Part shown: one piece after another, positions 46,164-54,205 of the stretch
How the letters are laid out: each line of letters opens with the position of its first letter
Numbering within the stretch: position 1 is the first letter of the stretch
Assembly: GCF_009689985.1 (NCBI RefSeq)
Contig: NZ_QBAW01000001.1
Coordinates: 124,001-188,000 of the forward strand
Direction: 5' to 3'
DNA length: 64,000 nucleotides
DNA from: Helicobacter pylori
GTDB taxonomy: Bacteria; Campylobacterota; Campylobacteria; Campylobacterales; Helicobacteraceae
The notes under the pieces: model-generated
Told to the model about the DNA's origin: nothing
Databases searched by the model: none
The model's input: the letters and a program-made list of their open reading frames with translations, nothing else
Made by a program: the position numbers and the translations under genes

Positions 46164-47087
46164 ATGGCTAAAAAGAAAATTGCGATCAGTTGCGGGGATA
46201 TTCAAGGCGTAGGCTTAGAATTGATTCTAAAAAGCCATAAGGAAGTGAGCGCGTTTTGTGAGCCGTTGTATCTTGTTGATGGCGAACTTTTAGAGCGGGC
46301 CAATCAATTGCTTCATAACGCTTATGAAGCTAAAACGCTTAACACGCTCGCTATCCATTCCCCCTTACCCTTATTAAACTCTAGCACGATAGGCAAAGTC
46401 AGCGCTCAAAGCGGGGCGTATAGTTTTGAGAGTTTTAAAAAGGCTTGTGAGTTAGCAGATAGTAAAGAAGTGGATGGCATTTGCACTTTGCCTATCAACA
46501 AACTCGCATGGCAACAAGCTCAAATCCCTTTTGTGGGGCATACCGATTTTTTAAAACAACGCTATAAAGATCATCAAATTATTATGATGCTTGGGTGTTC
46601 AAAACTCTTTGTGGGGCTATTTAGCGACCATGTGCCTTTAGGGGCGGTTTCTCAACTCATTCAAGTTAAAGCGTTAGTTAAGTTTTTATTAGCGTTTCAA
46701 AAAAGCACTCAAGCTCAAATCGTTCAAGTGTGTGGTTTTAACCCCCATGCGGGCGAAGAGGGCTTGTTTGGGGAAGAAGATGAAAAGATTTTAAAAGCCA
46801 TTCAAAAGAGCAACCAAACGCTGGGCTTTGAATGCTTTTTGGGGCCACTGCCCGCTGATAGCGCTTTTGCCCCTAATAAACGAAAGATAACCCCCTTTTA
46901 TGTGAGCATGAGTCATGATGTGGGGCTAGCCCCTTTAAAAGCTCTCTATTTTGATGAAAGCATTAATGTGAGTTTGAACGCCCCCATTTTACGCACCTCC
47001 ACTGACCACGGCACAGCGTTTGACATTGCTTATCAAAACAAAGCGAGCAACAAAAGCTATTTGAATGCAATTAAATATTTGGCTTAA
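46164..47087 (+). CDS. pdxA: 4-hydroxythreonine-4-phosphate dehydrogenase
   Basis: Oxidises 4-phosphohydroxy-threonine in B6 synthesis. KIAISCGDIQGVGLELIL opening, ICTLPINK, GHTDFL, MMLGCSKLFVGLFSDHVPLGAV, NPHAGEEGLFGEED, GPLPADSAF and STDHGTAFDIA are conserved metal and substrate motifs. 307 residues; partner of pdxJ. Confidence 0.95.
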   Translation: MAKKKIAISCGDIQGVGLELILKSHKEVSAFCEPLYLVDGELLERANQLLHNAYEAKTLNTLAIHSPLPLLNSSTIGKVSAQSGAYSFESFKKACELADSKEVDGICTLPINKLAWQQAQIPFVGHTDFLKQRYKDHQIIMMLGCSKLFVGLFSDHVPLGAVSQLIQVKALVKFLLAFQKSTQAQIVQVCGFNPHAGEEGLFGEEDEKILKAIQKSNQTLGFECFLGPLPADSAFAPNKRKITPFYVSMSHDVGLAPLKALYFDESINVSLNAPILRTSTDHGTAFDIAYQNKASNKSYLNAIKYLA

Positions 47088-47113
47088 AGATTTTAAAATA
47101 CAAGCCAACAAAG

Positions 47114-47119
47114 TATAAT
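47114..47119 (+). promoter_or_regulatory. -10 box of tsaD
   Basis: TATAAT within AAGTATAATTC, 31 bases before the tsaD ATG. Confidence 0.55.
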
Positions 47120-47150
47120 TCAGGCAAAAACACCACCCAAAGATAAAGAC

Positions 47151-48173
47151 ATGATTTTAAGCATTGAAAGTTCTTGCGATGACAGCTCTTTAGCCCTTAC
47201 AAGAATAGAGGACGCTAAACTTATCGCTCATTTTAAAATCTCTCAAGAAAAGCACCACAGCTCTTATGGAGGCGTTGTGCCTGAGCTTGCATCGCGTTTG
47301 CATGCTGAGAATTTACCGCTTTTATTAGAACGCATTAAAATAAGCTTGAATAAGGATTTTTCCAAAATTAAAGCCATCGCTATCACTAATCAGCCAGGTT
47401 TGAGCGTTACTTTAATAGAAGGTTTGATGATGGCAAAAGCCTTGAGCTTGTCTTTGAATTTACCCCTGATTTTAGAAGATCATTTGAGAGGGCATGTGTA
47501 TTCGCTCTTTATCAATGAAAAACAAGCCTGCATGCCTTTAAGCGTGCTGCTAGTCTCTGGGGGGCATTCTTTAATTTTAGAGGCTAGAGATTATGAGAAT
47601 ATTAAAATCGTTGCCACGAGTTTAGACGATAGCTTTGGGGAGAGTTTTGATAAGGTTTCAAAAATGCTTGATTTAGGCTATCCAGGAGGCCCCATAGTGG
47701 AAAAATTAGCCCTTGATTATGCGCATCCAAACGAGCCTTTAATGTTCCCTGTCCCTTTAAAAAACAGCCCGAATCTGGCTTTTAGTTTCTCAGGTTTAAA
47801 AAATGCGGTGCGTTTGGAGGTTGAAAAAAACGCCCCTAACTTGAATGAAGCGATCAAGCAAAAGATTGGCTATCATTTTCAAAGCACGGCTATTGAGCAT
47901 TTAATCCAGCAAACTAAACGCTATTTTAAAATCAAACACCCTAAAATTTTTGGCATTGTGGGGGGAGCGAGCCAAAATTTGGCGTTAAGAAAGGCGTTTG
48001 AAAATTTGTGCGCTGAGTTTGATTGCAAGCTTGTTTTAGCCCCTTTAGAATTTTGCAGCGACAATGCCGCCATGATAGGGCGATCAAGCCTAGAGGCTTA
48101 TCAAAAAAAGCGCTTTGTCCCTTTAGAAAACGCCAACATTTCGCCAAGAACGCTGTTAAAAAGTTTTGAGTGA
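47151..48173 (+). CDS. tsaD: tRNA threonylcarbamoyltransferase TsaD
   Basis: Catalytic subunit for t6A37 modification of ANN-decoding tRNAs. ILSIESSCDDSS nucleotide-binding opening, YGGVVPELASRLH, the metal-site histidines in LEDHLRGHVYSL, LLVSGGHSLI, DDSFGESFDKVSKMLDLGYPGGP, and SDNAAMIG. 340 residues. Confidence 0.96.
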   Translation: MILSIESSCDDSSLALTRIEDAKLIAHFKISQEKHHSSYGGVVPELASRLHAENLPLLLERIKISLNKDFSKIKAIAITNQPGLSVTLIEGLMMAKALSLSLNLPLILEDHLRGHVYSLFINEKQACMPLSVLLVSGGHSLILEARDYENIKIVATSLDDSFGESFDKVSKMLDLGYPGGPIVEKLALDYAHPNEPLMFPVPLKNSPNLAFSFSGLKNAVRLEVEKNAPNLNEAIKQKIGYHFQSTAIEHLIQQTKRYFKIKHPKIFGIVGGASQNLALRKAFENLCAEFDCKLVLAPLEFCSDNAAMIGRSSLEAYQKKRFVPLENANISPRTLLKSFE

Positions 48174-48438
48174 ATGGATACAAAAAGAAAGCGCATGATA
48201 AAACGCCCTAAAATTTATCAATCTTTTATCTGTATTTGAGAGATTAAATTTGAATAAAAGCGCATTAAAACTGAATTAACGAGTAAGCAAAAAGCCTTGA
48301 AATGCTTGACGAGAATTGTTTTATTATGGGCAGATTATTAGATTAAATACGGATCAAATCTACAATTTTATACAAAACCGCTATCATTTAAGTTAAATTA
48401 AGGATTATTGCATTATAGTTCCATCACAAAAAGAGTTT

Positions 48439-48473
48439 AAAAAATCCTTAAAGAGTTGGTAACTCTTAAGGAT
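48439..48473 (-). terminator. Rho-independent terminator of the small transcript
   Basis: ATCCTTA-AGAGTT / AACTCTT-TAAGGAT stem (13 bp with one bulge, 3-base loop) followed by six T on the minus strand; one of the clearest terminators in the window. Confidence 0.8.
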
Positions 48474-48505
48474 CTGTATTTAGTGTAGTGGTGTTACGAG
48501 CACCA

Positions 48506-48535
48506 TTAACCTGTCATGATTATGATCAGCTTCAT
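48506..48535 (-). CDS. Nine-residue hydrophobic micro-ORF (MKLIIIMTG)
   Basis: ATG at 48535 is placed 5 bases after a perfect AAGGAG; the frame reads MKLIIIMTG and stops. It is the only ORF of the transcript with a good ribosome site. It could be a leader peptide or the core of a small membrane toxin. I cannot assign a function. Confidence 0.35.
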   Translation of the reverse strand: MKLIIIMTG

Positions 48536-49006
48536 GCTTACTCCTTTCTTGTTTAGATTTTAGTGTGTTTCTTGGCATGCATTATTCTTCAAACCATTAG
48601 GTTGGTAGCTAATGGTTTCAAATGGCATGCAAAAACACTGCCACATGTTTTATTATGCCATAAAATAGCCTTATTTAGTCTAAATCCCATTAAATAAGAT
48701 AAGCGTAAAATGGAATTTCTATAACTACTGATCTCAAGCTGGATTTTGGCGTATTTATTCATGAAAAGCGTGTTGTTGTAAAAACGCTTATAAAATCAAA
48801 ATAATGCCACTGACAAGGTTTTTATAATGCTTAAAAGTGCTAACGCATTCATCTCAAACGCTAAAGGCGTTTATAAGATTTCTGCATGAGACTAGGTTTA
48901 AATCTTTTTTAAACCTTTTTATTAAAAAAGCGTTTCAAGTTTAGTCAAATTTAATATTATTTTTGTTAGAATTTTGGGTGATTAAGTTTCAGTTTAAAGG
49001 GAAAAA

Positions 49007-49795
49007 ATGCTCCGCTCTCTCTATAGTGCCACTTCAGGGATGCTCGCCCAACAAACGCATATTGACACTACTTCAAACAATATCGCCAATGTCAATACCA
49101 CCGGGTTTAAAAAATCTCGTGCGGATTTTAACGACTTGTTTTACCAAGCGATGCAATACGCCGGCACCAACACAAGCAACACGACTTTATCGCCAGATGG
49201 CATGGAAGTAGGCTTAGGCGTGCGCCCTAGCGCGATTACCAAAATGTTTTCGCAAGGCAGCCCTAAAGAAACGGAAAACAATTTAGATGTCGCCATTACA
49301 GGTAAAGGCTTTTTTCAAGTCCAACTGCCTGATGGCACCACCGCTTATACAAGAAGCGGGAATTTCAAGCTAGACGAGCAGGGCAATCTTGTAACAAGCG
49401 AGGGCTATCTTCTCATCCCTCAAATCACTTTACCTGAAGACACCACGCAAGTAAACATCGGTGTGGATGGCACGGTGAGCGTGACTCAAGGCTTGCAAAC
49501 GACTTCTAATGTGATCGGGCAAATCACTTTGGCTAATTTTGTCAACCCAGCGGGGCTTCATTCTATGGGGGATAATTTATTTTCCATCACCAACGCTAGC
49601 GGGGATGCGATTGTGGGCAATCCGGATTCTCAAGGCTTAGGCAAGTTAAGGCAAGGCTTTTTGGAGCTTAGCAATGTGAGATTGGTAGAAGAAATGACGG
49701 ATCTCATCACCGCTCAAAGGGCTTATGAAGCCAATTCTAAAAGCATTCAAACCGCTGATGCCATGCTCCAAACCGTCAATTCTCTCAAACGCTAA
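49007..49795 (+). CDS. flgG: Flagellar distal rod protein FlgG
   Basis: Rod section beneath the hook. MLRSLYSATSGMLAQQTHIDTTSNNIANVNTTGFKKSRADFNDLFYQ opening and LSNVRLVEEMTDLITAQRAYEANSKSIQTADAMLQTVNSLKR ending are the paired rod helices. 262 residues, as expected. AAAGGG lies just before ATG. Isolated from the flgBC-fliE genes 21 kb away. Confidence 0.96.
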   Translation: MLRSLYSATSGMLAQQTHIDTTSNNIANVNTTGFKKSRADFNDLFYQAMQYAGTNTSNTTLSPDGMEVGLGVRPSAITKMFSQGSPKETENNLDVAITGKGFFQVQLPDGTTAYTRSGNFKLDEQGNLVTSEGYLLIPQITLPEDTTQVNIGVDGTVSVTQGLQTTSNVIGQITLANFVNPAGLHSMGDNLFSITNASGDAIVGNPDSQGLGKLRQGFLELSNVRLVEEMTDLITAQRAYEANSKSIQTADAMLQTVNSLKR

Positions 49796-49823
49796 AAGGG
49801 GATTTTACTCTCCTTGACGCTCT

Positions 49824-50048
49824 TTAATCTCTGCTCCCTTGTTGTTTTTGTGCTTGGGGTGGTTTTGTGTTTTGGAGCGGTTGCTGCCATTCTTTAATCC
49901 TTGTGGCTAGGGTTTTTAAGTTTTTCAACACCGTTTTTTGGGTTATTGCTTGGGTCATTGCTTGAATGGTGTTTTCCTTTGATGAAAAAAAACAGCTAAA
50001 AACAGCCAGACCAATGAGAATGCAAAAAACAATAACCAGATACCACAT
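49824..50048 (-). CDS. Possible small membrane protein (tail of the broken UPF0174 gene)
   Basis: 74 residues from ATG 50048: one TM helix (WYLVIVFCILIGLAVFSCFF) and a polar, Gln-rich tail (ITQKTVLKNLKTLATRIKEW; PPQAQKQQGS). No good ribosome site precedes the ATG. The frame is open for 18 more codons upstream (Lys/Glu/Ala-rich), back to the stop of the UPF0174 remnant, so it may simply be the detached C-terminal extension of that protein. Alternatively it is a separate small gene. Confidence 0.45.
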   Translation of the reverse strand: MWYLVIVFCILIGLAVFSCFFSSKENTIQAMTQAITQKTVLKNLKTLATRIKEWQQPLQNTKPPQAQKQQGSRD

Positions 50049-50343
50049 TTTCTTTTCATCCGCTTCTCGTTCTGCTTTCAGTCTTGCTTGTTTTGCTTCT
50101 TGTTATGCTTTCAATTTTTTGCGTAAGGTGGCAACCAAAACGCATGCCGGTATGGTTACCCTATAGGCCGGCCCTGCAATACCAATCACTGTCCATACAC
50201 CTGTAATGATCCAGCCAACAGGGCCTGTTAAAATGCTTAGCCCTCTTGTAAGAGCGGCATTTGCCCCTAGAGACAACCCTCTTTGAAAAATCGCCTTTAT
50301 CACGGCGTTTGCAACAATTAAAGCTAATTGATAGGATTTGAAA

Positions 50344-50353
50344 CCCCCCCCCC
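50344..50353 (-). repeat. G10 homopolymer in the UPF0174 remnant
   Basis: Ten G on the coding strand directly after ATG of ...FRMGG; the two intact paralogues have G6 followed by C. G10 causes a frameshift; G9 would keep this part in frame. Tracts of this kind are typical slippage sites in H. pylori. Confidence 0.85.
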
Positions 50354-50839
50354 ATTCTAAACAGCGTTAAAGCAGATGCGATTAGGACTTGTTTGTTCTC
50401 ACCAATCACTTTATCAATATTTGTCATGCCCAATTCATCGCAGAGTTCTTTAATCTCTTTCCCACTCATTTTTTCTAAACTACCTTTCAAAAGTTTAGAA
50501 AGCATGTTTTGCTCAATCAAAGAGGTTGGAGATTCTTCATGGTAATTAACCTTTAAATGATCGCACGCATCGCACAAAATCTCTTTGTATAAGACCCCCT
50601 TCATCTCTAAAAAAATTCGCAAAACTATTGCCCCCGTAACACTGCAATTCTTCAGCGATTCTTCTGGGGTATTTGGCGTAATCATGACCATACCTTTTAT
50701 ATTCTGTTGAATTTGTCAATTCTTCATTCACTCTTAGTGTGCCATCTTCATCATAAACAAGCACATCAAACAAATCTTTCAAATCATTAGAGCTTAATTG
50801 CTTTAAAAATTCCAAGTCGCTATCACATCTGCATGCCAT

Positions 50840-51189
50840 GCAATCCCTTTAATTTTACTTCTACCGCTCGCTCAAATCCCACCAACCCCCTTTTTTAGTG
50901 ATTAGTGATTATAGCATCATTTTTTAAAATCATGTTTAACGCCCTAAAAGGTTTAAGCACACCCGCTAACTGCGCATGAATATTGCGTTACAAATGCTAA
51001 TGGGTTTTATTGATTTTACAACCAAAGAATGATGATAATAATTAAAATGTTTTGATACGCTTATCATTTTAAATAAGATAAATCTGATTTGAAAGCAAAA
51101 ACCTATTGATTTTTTTAGGTGGGGCTAATTTAATGAAACGCTATTTTGATTTTTGGCACAAGAAACCCCCTCCTTTAACCCTCTAACCC
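50840..51189. other. Upstream region of the broken UPF0174 copy
   Basis: Apart from the promoter and heptamers, it holds AT-rich sequence without a gene I can support. A plus-strand 17-codon frame beginning at ATG 51134 (MKRYFDFWHKK) has a GGTGGGG upstream, but I do not consider it supported. Confidence 0.4.
50896..50913 (-). promoter_or_regulatory. Promoter of the broken UPF0174 copy, two heptamers
   Basis: Minus strand TGCTATAAT (TATAAT at 50908-50913) followed at once by two AATCACT heptamers (50896-50909). The same arrangement, with different repeat number and -10 sequence, precedes the other two copies. Confidence 0.6.
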
Positions 51190-51330
51190 TTATTTTTTGT
51201 CGTTTTTATGTTCGTGGTTAGCGTTGCATTGATTAGCTTGGTTTTGGCTATTTTTTTGACAACTTTCGTTGTTTTGATTTTTAGCATCACCTTTTTGATT
51301 GTGGTTTTGATTACTGCAACTGTTACTCAT
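51190..51330 (-). CDS. 46-residue Asn/Gln/Cys/His-rich peptide
   Basis: A small gene with its own signals: -10 TATAAA at 51388-51393, a 5' hairpin (51358-51379), AAGGGAG at 51336-51342, ATG at 51330, TAA at 51190. The peptide starts MSNSCSNQNHNQKG and ends NANHEHKNDKK. About 20 of 46 residues are Asn or Gln, with three Cys and four His, and no hydrophobic stretch. It might bind metal or be a disordered partner of the UPF0174 proteins; I do not recognise it. The clean ribosome site and low-complexity but in-frame composition argue that it is real. Confidence 0.6.
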   Translation of the reverse strand: MSNSCSNQNHNQKGDAKNQNNESCQKNSQNQANQCNANHEHKNDKK

Positions 51331-51350
51331 TTTGTCTCCCTTAAATTAAA

Positions 51351-51379
51351 ATAAAAACTAGATGCATTTTCGCATCTAG
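51351..51379 (-). terminator. Terminator of the middle UPF0174 gene / 5' hairpin of the small gene
   Basis: CTAGATGC / GCATCTAG (8 bp, 6-base loop) followed by TTTTTATTTT on the minus strand. It lies 35 bases after the UPF0174 stop. Because a TATAAA lies just before it, it would also be the very 5' end of the small-peptide mRNA. Confidence 0.75.
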
Positions 51380-51414
51380 GTTTCCATTTTATACCTCTTT
51401 CTCTAAAAAAAAGC

Positions 51415-52176
51415 TTAAATGGATTCTATTTGCAACGACTTCTTATCTTCATTGGCTTGCTGTGTTTTTAGGCGTAAAGTGGCAACCACAATGCATGCTG
51501 GTATGGTTACCCTATAAGCCGGCCCTGCAATATCAATCGCTGTCCATACGCCTGTAATGATCCAGCCAACAGGGCCTGTTAAAAAGCTCAGAGTTCTTGT
51601 AAGCACTTGATTGCCCGCAAGCGATAAACCACGCCCTAGAATGGTTTTTGCGACCGCATTCGCAACAATGACAGCCAATTGATAAGATTTAAAGCCCCCC
51701 ATTTTAAACAGCGTTAAAGTCGCCGCACTTAAGGCTTGTCTGTTTAAATTGTCCGTGTTTTTTATGGACAATTCATCGCACATTTCTTTCACTTCTTCAT
51801 CGTCCATTTCTTCTAAACTTCTTTCTAAGATTTTAGAAAGCATGTTTTGTTCAATTAAAGTCGTTTCGGTTTTCTTGTTGTAATTGACCTTTAATTTATC
51901 GCACACATCGCATAAGATCTCTTTGTATAAGACTCCTTCGCCTTTAATGAAGCTTGCAAAACTATTGCTCCCATAGTATTGCAACTCTTCAGCGATTCTT
52001 TCTGCGTATTTAGCGTAATCATCGCCATGCCTTTTGTATTCTATTGAGCTTGTCAGTTTTTCATTGTGCCTTTTTTCGCCGTCTTTACCAAAAACAAGCA
52101 CCTCAAACAAATCCAATAAATCACTAGATTCCAATTGCTTTAAAAATTCCAAATCTCTATCATATTTGTATGCCAT
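51415..52176 (-). CDS. UPF0174/DUF3944 family protein, middle copy
   Basis: 253 residues. N-terminal DUF3944 segment ([29 protein letters not shown]), a helical middle ([49 protein letters not shown]), then a Gly/Ala-rich hydrophobic end: [66 protein letters not shown]. The last part could enter a membrane. E. coli YaaW belongs to the same group; function is unknown to me. Intact, with RBS GGAATAAT and its own terminator. Confidence 0.85.
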   Translation of the reverse strand: MAYKYDRDLEFLKQLESSDLLDLFEVLVFGKDGEKRHNEKLTSSIEYKRHGDDYAKYAERIAEELQYYGSNSFASFIKGEGVLYKEILCDVCDKLKVNYNKKTETTLIEQNMLSKILERSLEEMDDEEVKEMCDELSIKNTDNLNRQALSAATLTLFKMGGFKSYQLAVIVANAVAKTILGRGLSLAGNQVLTRTLSFLTGPVGWIITGVWTAIDIAGPAYRVTIPACIVVATLRLKTQQANEDKKSLQIESI

Positions 52177-52435
52177 ATTATTCCTTTATATTGTTTTATC
52201 ACTTATTAAAAACAAACGACTTTTCACGCTCCATCGCTGTTTTTCTAAAGTGATTACTGATTTTAATATCATTTGTCTAAAACTACACTTAATATTCTAA
52301 AAAGGCTTAAGCTCAAAAGCCCAACGCTCTTAAGATTGCTTTAAAGCATCAATTTTCTCAAACGCTAAAAATAAAACCCAGACATTTTATAGAATCTGGG
52401 TTTATATTGTATTTTTAAGAAAGGTTTAATAAGAG
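52177..52435. other. Spacer between UPF0174 copies with promoter
   Basis: Holds the promoter of the middle copy (minus-strand TAAAAT at 52260-52265, with degenerate heptamers AAATCAG and TAATCAC after it) and the terminator of the next copy at 52374-52403. No gene. Confidence 0.5.
52374..52403 (-). terminator. Terminator of the third UPF0174 gene
   Basis: AAACCCAGA / TCTGGGTTT stem (9 bp, 12-base loop), followed by TTATTTTT on the minus strand. Confidence 0.75.
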
Positions 52436-53179
52436 TTAAAGAAGATTTTTAATTTCGTTTGCTTGCGCTTTTAGGCGTAAAGTGGTAACCAAAATGCATG
52501 CCGGTATGGTTACCCTATAGGCCGGCCCTGCAATATCAATCACTGTCCATACACCTGTAATGATCCAGCCAACAGGGCCTGTTAAAATGCTTAGCCCTCT
52601 TGTAAGAGCGGCATTTGCCCCTAGAGACAACCCTCTTTGAAAAATCGCCTTTATCACGGCGTTTGCAACAATTAAAGCTAATTGATAGGATTTGAAGCCC
52701 CCCATTCTAAACAGCGTTAAAGCAGCTGTGCTTAGGGCTTGCTTGCCTAATTTATTGGTGTTTTTCACTCCTAATTCATCGCAAAGCTCTCTAATCTCCT
52801 CATCGCTCATTTTTTCCAAACTTTTTTGTAAAATGCTAGAGAGCATGTTTTCTTCAATCAAAGTTGTGTCAGACTTTTTGTTGTAATTGACTTTTAATTT
52901 ATTGCACACTTCACACAAAATCTCTCTGTATAAAACCCCTGTACCTCTCAACGCGCTCGCAAAACTATTAGCCCCATAATGCTGTAACTCTTCAGCGATC
53001 CTTTCTGCATATTTAGCGTAATCATTGCCATGTTTTTTGTATTCTTCTGAAAGCGTTAATCCTTCAGTAAATCTTTTTTCGCCATCTTTGTCATAAACAA
53101 GCACATCAAACAAATCTTTCAAATCATTAGAGCTTAATTGCTTTAAAAATTCCAAATCTCTATCATATTTGTATGCCAT
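52436..53179 (-). CDS. UPF0174/DUF3944 family protein, upstream copy
   Basis: 247 residues, same layout as the middle copy and very close to it in the N-terminal and Gly-rich C-terminal parts ([29 protein letters not shown] is nearly identical); the helical middle has diverged most. The hydrophobic end ([30 protein letters not shown]) has a small-residue pattern often seen in membrane-inserting helices. Intact. Its 5' region has five heptamer repeats and a weak -10. Function unknown. Confidence 0.85.
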   Translation of the reverse strand: MAYKYDRDLEFLKQLSSNDLKDLFDVLVYDKDGEKRFTEGLTLSEEYKKHGNDYAKYAERIAEELQHYGANSFASALRGTGVLYREILCEVCNKLKVNYNKKSDTTLIEENMLSSILQKSLEKMSDEEIRELCDELGVKNTNKLGKQALSTAALTLFRMGGFKSYQLALIVANAVIKAIFQRGLSLGANAALTRGLSILTGPVGWIITGVWTVIDIAGPAYRVTIPACILVTTLRLKAQANEIKNLL

Positions 53180-53235
53180 ATTATTCCTTTATTTTTATTT
53201 CTACCACTCGCTCAAATCCCACCAACCCCCTTTTT

Positions 53236-53274
53236 TAGTGATCAGTGATTAGTGATTAGTGATTAGTGATTACG
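53236..53274 (-). repeat. Five AATCACT heptamers at the third UPF0174 promoter
   Basis: Five 7-bp units (plus strand TAGTGAT, second unit CAGTGAT) at 53236-53270, directly next to the -10-like CGTAAT (53269-53274). The broken copy has two units, the middle copy only degenerate ones. Confidence 0.85.
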
Positions 53275-53307
53275 GCATCATTTTTTAAATTTAGGCATAA
53301 AACGCCC

Positions 53308-53724
53308 TTAATTCAAGGGTTTTTGAGCGAGCTTTTTGCTCAAAGAATCCAAGATAGCGTTTAAAAATTTAGGGGTGTTAGGCTCAGCGTAGAGTTTGCC
53401 AAGCTCTATGCATTCATTGATGATGATAGGGTTTTGTGTGGGCGTGAAGCCAATTTCATACGCTCCTAAGCGTAAAATCGCCTTTTCCATGCTCCCTAAT
53501 CGCTTGAAATCCCAGTCTTTCAAATGCGGTTCAATGAGAGCGTCAATTTCACTGATTTTTTCTAACACGCCATTAAAAAGGCTTAAGGCAAAAGCCAACT
53601 GGTTGTTTTTAATCTTTTTTTCTTCTAACATGCTGGAAGCGATTTTTTTAATTTCTTCATTACCGCTTTCAAACGCATACAACAATTCAACCACAGCCCC
53701 CCTGGCTTGAGTTCGTGTCGCCAT
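53308..53724 (-). CDS. nusB: Transcription antitermination factor NusB
   Basis: Binds boxA RNA with S10 for rRNA antitermination. ATRTQARGAVVELLYAFESGN at the N-terminus and DRAILRLGAYEI-like KAILRLGAYEIGFTPTQNPIIINECIELGKLY near the end are conserved. 138 residues. Follows ribH by 1 base, an arrangement common in bacteria. Confidence 0.94.
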   Translation of the reverse strand: MATRTQARGAVVELLYAFESGNEEIKKIASSMLEEKKIKNNQLAFALSLFNGVLEKISEIDALIEPHLKDWDFKRLGSMEKAILRLGAYEIGFTPTQNPIIINECIELGKLYAEPNTPKFLNAILDSLSKKLAQKPLN

Positions 53725-53725
53725 T

Positions 53726-54196
53726 TTAACCCTTGAGAGTTTGGCACAAGCTCAACAATTCAATGAGGGTGCTCATCGCTTCAAAGCCCTTATTGCCGGC
53801 TTTACTGCCCGCTCTTTCAATCGCTTGTTCAATATTGTCTGTGGTAAGCACGCCAAAGCTTACCGGCATGCTGTATTTTAGCATCGCGCTAGCAATGCCC
53901 TTAGTCGCTTCCGCGCTCACGTAGTCAAAATGCGGAGTCCCCCCTCTAATAATGGCTCCTAAAACGCACACGCCATCGTATTTTTCACTCTCTAACAATT
54001 TGTCTAAAATCAAAGGCAATTCATAAGCCCCAGGCACTAGCACGAGATCTAAAAGCTCCTCATTGCCCCCATGCCTTTTAAAGCAATCCATCGCCCCTTC
54101 TTTTAATCTGTCTGTGATGATATGATTGAAGCGCGAGGTTAAAATAGCGATTTTTTCATTCCCTTGTAATTGCAATTTCCCTTCTATGATTTGCAT
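53726..54196 (-). CDS. ribH: 6,7-dimethyl-8-ribityllumazine synthase
   Basis: Penultimate step of riboflavin synthesis. [51 protein letters not shown] (catalytic His) and [17 protein letters not shown] are conserved. 156 residues. Supplies RibE encoded at 40.5 kb. Confidence 0.96.
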   Translation of the reverse strand: MQIIEGKLQLQGNEKIAILTSRFNHIITDRLKEGAMDCFKRHGGNEELLDLVLVPGAYELPLILDKLLESEKYDGVCVLGAIIRGGTPHFDYVSAEATKGIASAMLKYSMPVSFGVLTTDNIEQAIERAGSKAGNKGFEAMSTLIELLSLCQTLKG

Positions 54197-54205
54197 GAAA
54201 TTCCT

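Larger units (their letters stand above)
48439..48645 (-). ncRNA. Candidate small mRNA, type I toxin-like layout
   Basis: Minus-strand unit with all parts visible: extended -10 TGGCATAAT (CATAAT at 48652-48657); a perfect 10-bp stem-loop AAACCATTAG / CTAATGGTTT (48591-48618); AAGGAG (48541-48546); a tiny ORF from ATG 48535; and a strong terminator. Length, strong 5' hairpin and hydrophobic micro-peptide resemble AapA-type toxin mRNAs of H. pylori, but the peptide is not AapA. An antisense start is possible from a TATAGT-like -10 near 48414 on the plus strand. Confidence 0.45.
48174..49006. other. 833-base intergenic region between tsaD and flgG
   Basis: No long ORF. It holds a minus-strand candidate small transcript (about 48439-48645, listed separately). 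It also has a plus-strand TATAAT at 48821-48826 and an AAACGC / GCGTTT hairpin near 48857-48873. I could not define the flgG promoter. Confidence 0.5.
49824..50839 (-). pseudogene. Broken UPF0174 (DUF3944) paralogue with membrane tail
   Basis: Reads as a third copy of the neighbouring UPF0174 genes, interrupted three times. Frame 1 from ATG 50839 ([24 protein letters not shown]) runs to about 50610, where one extra base (A7 or C5 tract) shifts it. Frame 2 ([19 protein letters not shown]...LTLFRMGG) runs to a G10 tract at 50344-50353 (G6-C in the intact copies). Frame 3 ([20 protein letters not shown]...) stops at TAA 50103-50105 and then stays open in the same frame through QEAKQARLKAE to a TM segment and tail ending at 49824. 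The intact copies lack that tail. Confidence 0.8.

Noticed and set aside
53236-53270. CRISPR-like reading of the heptamer repeats
   Set aside because: Units are only 7 bp with no spacers and no cas genes; it is a simple tandem repeat.
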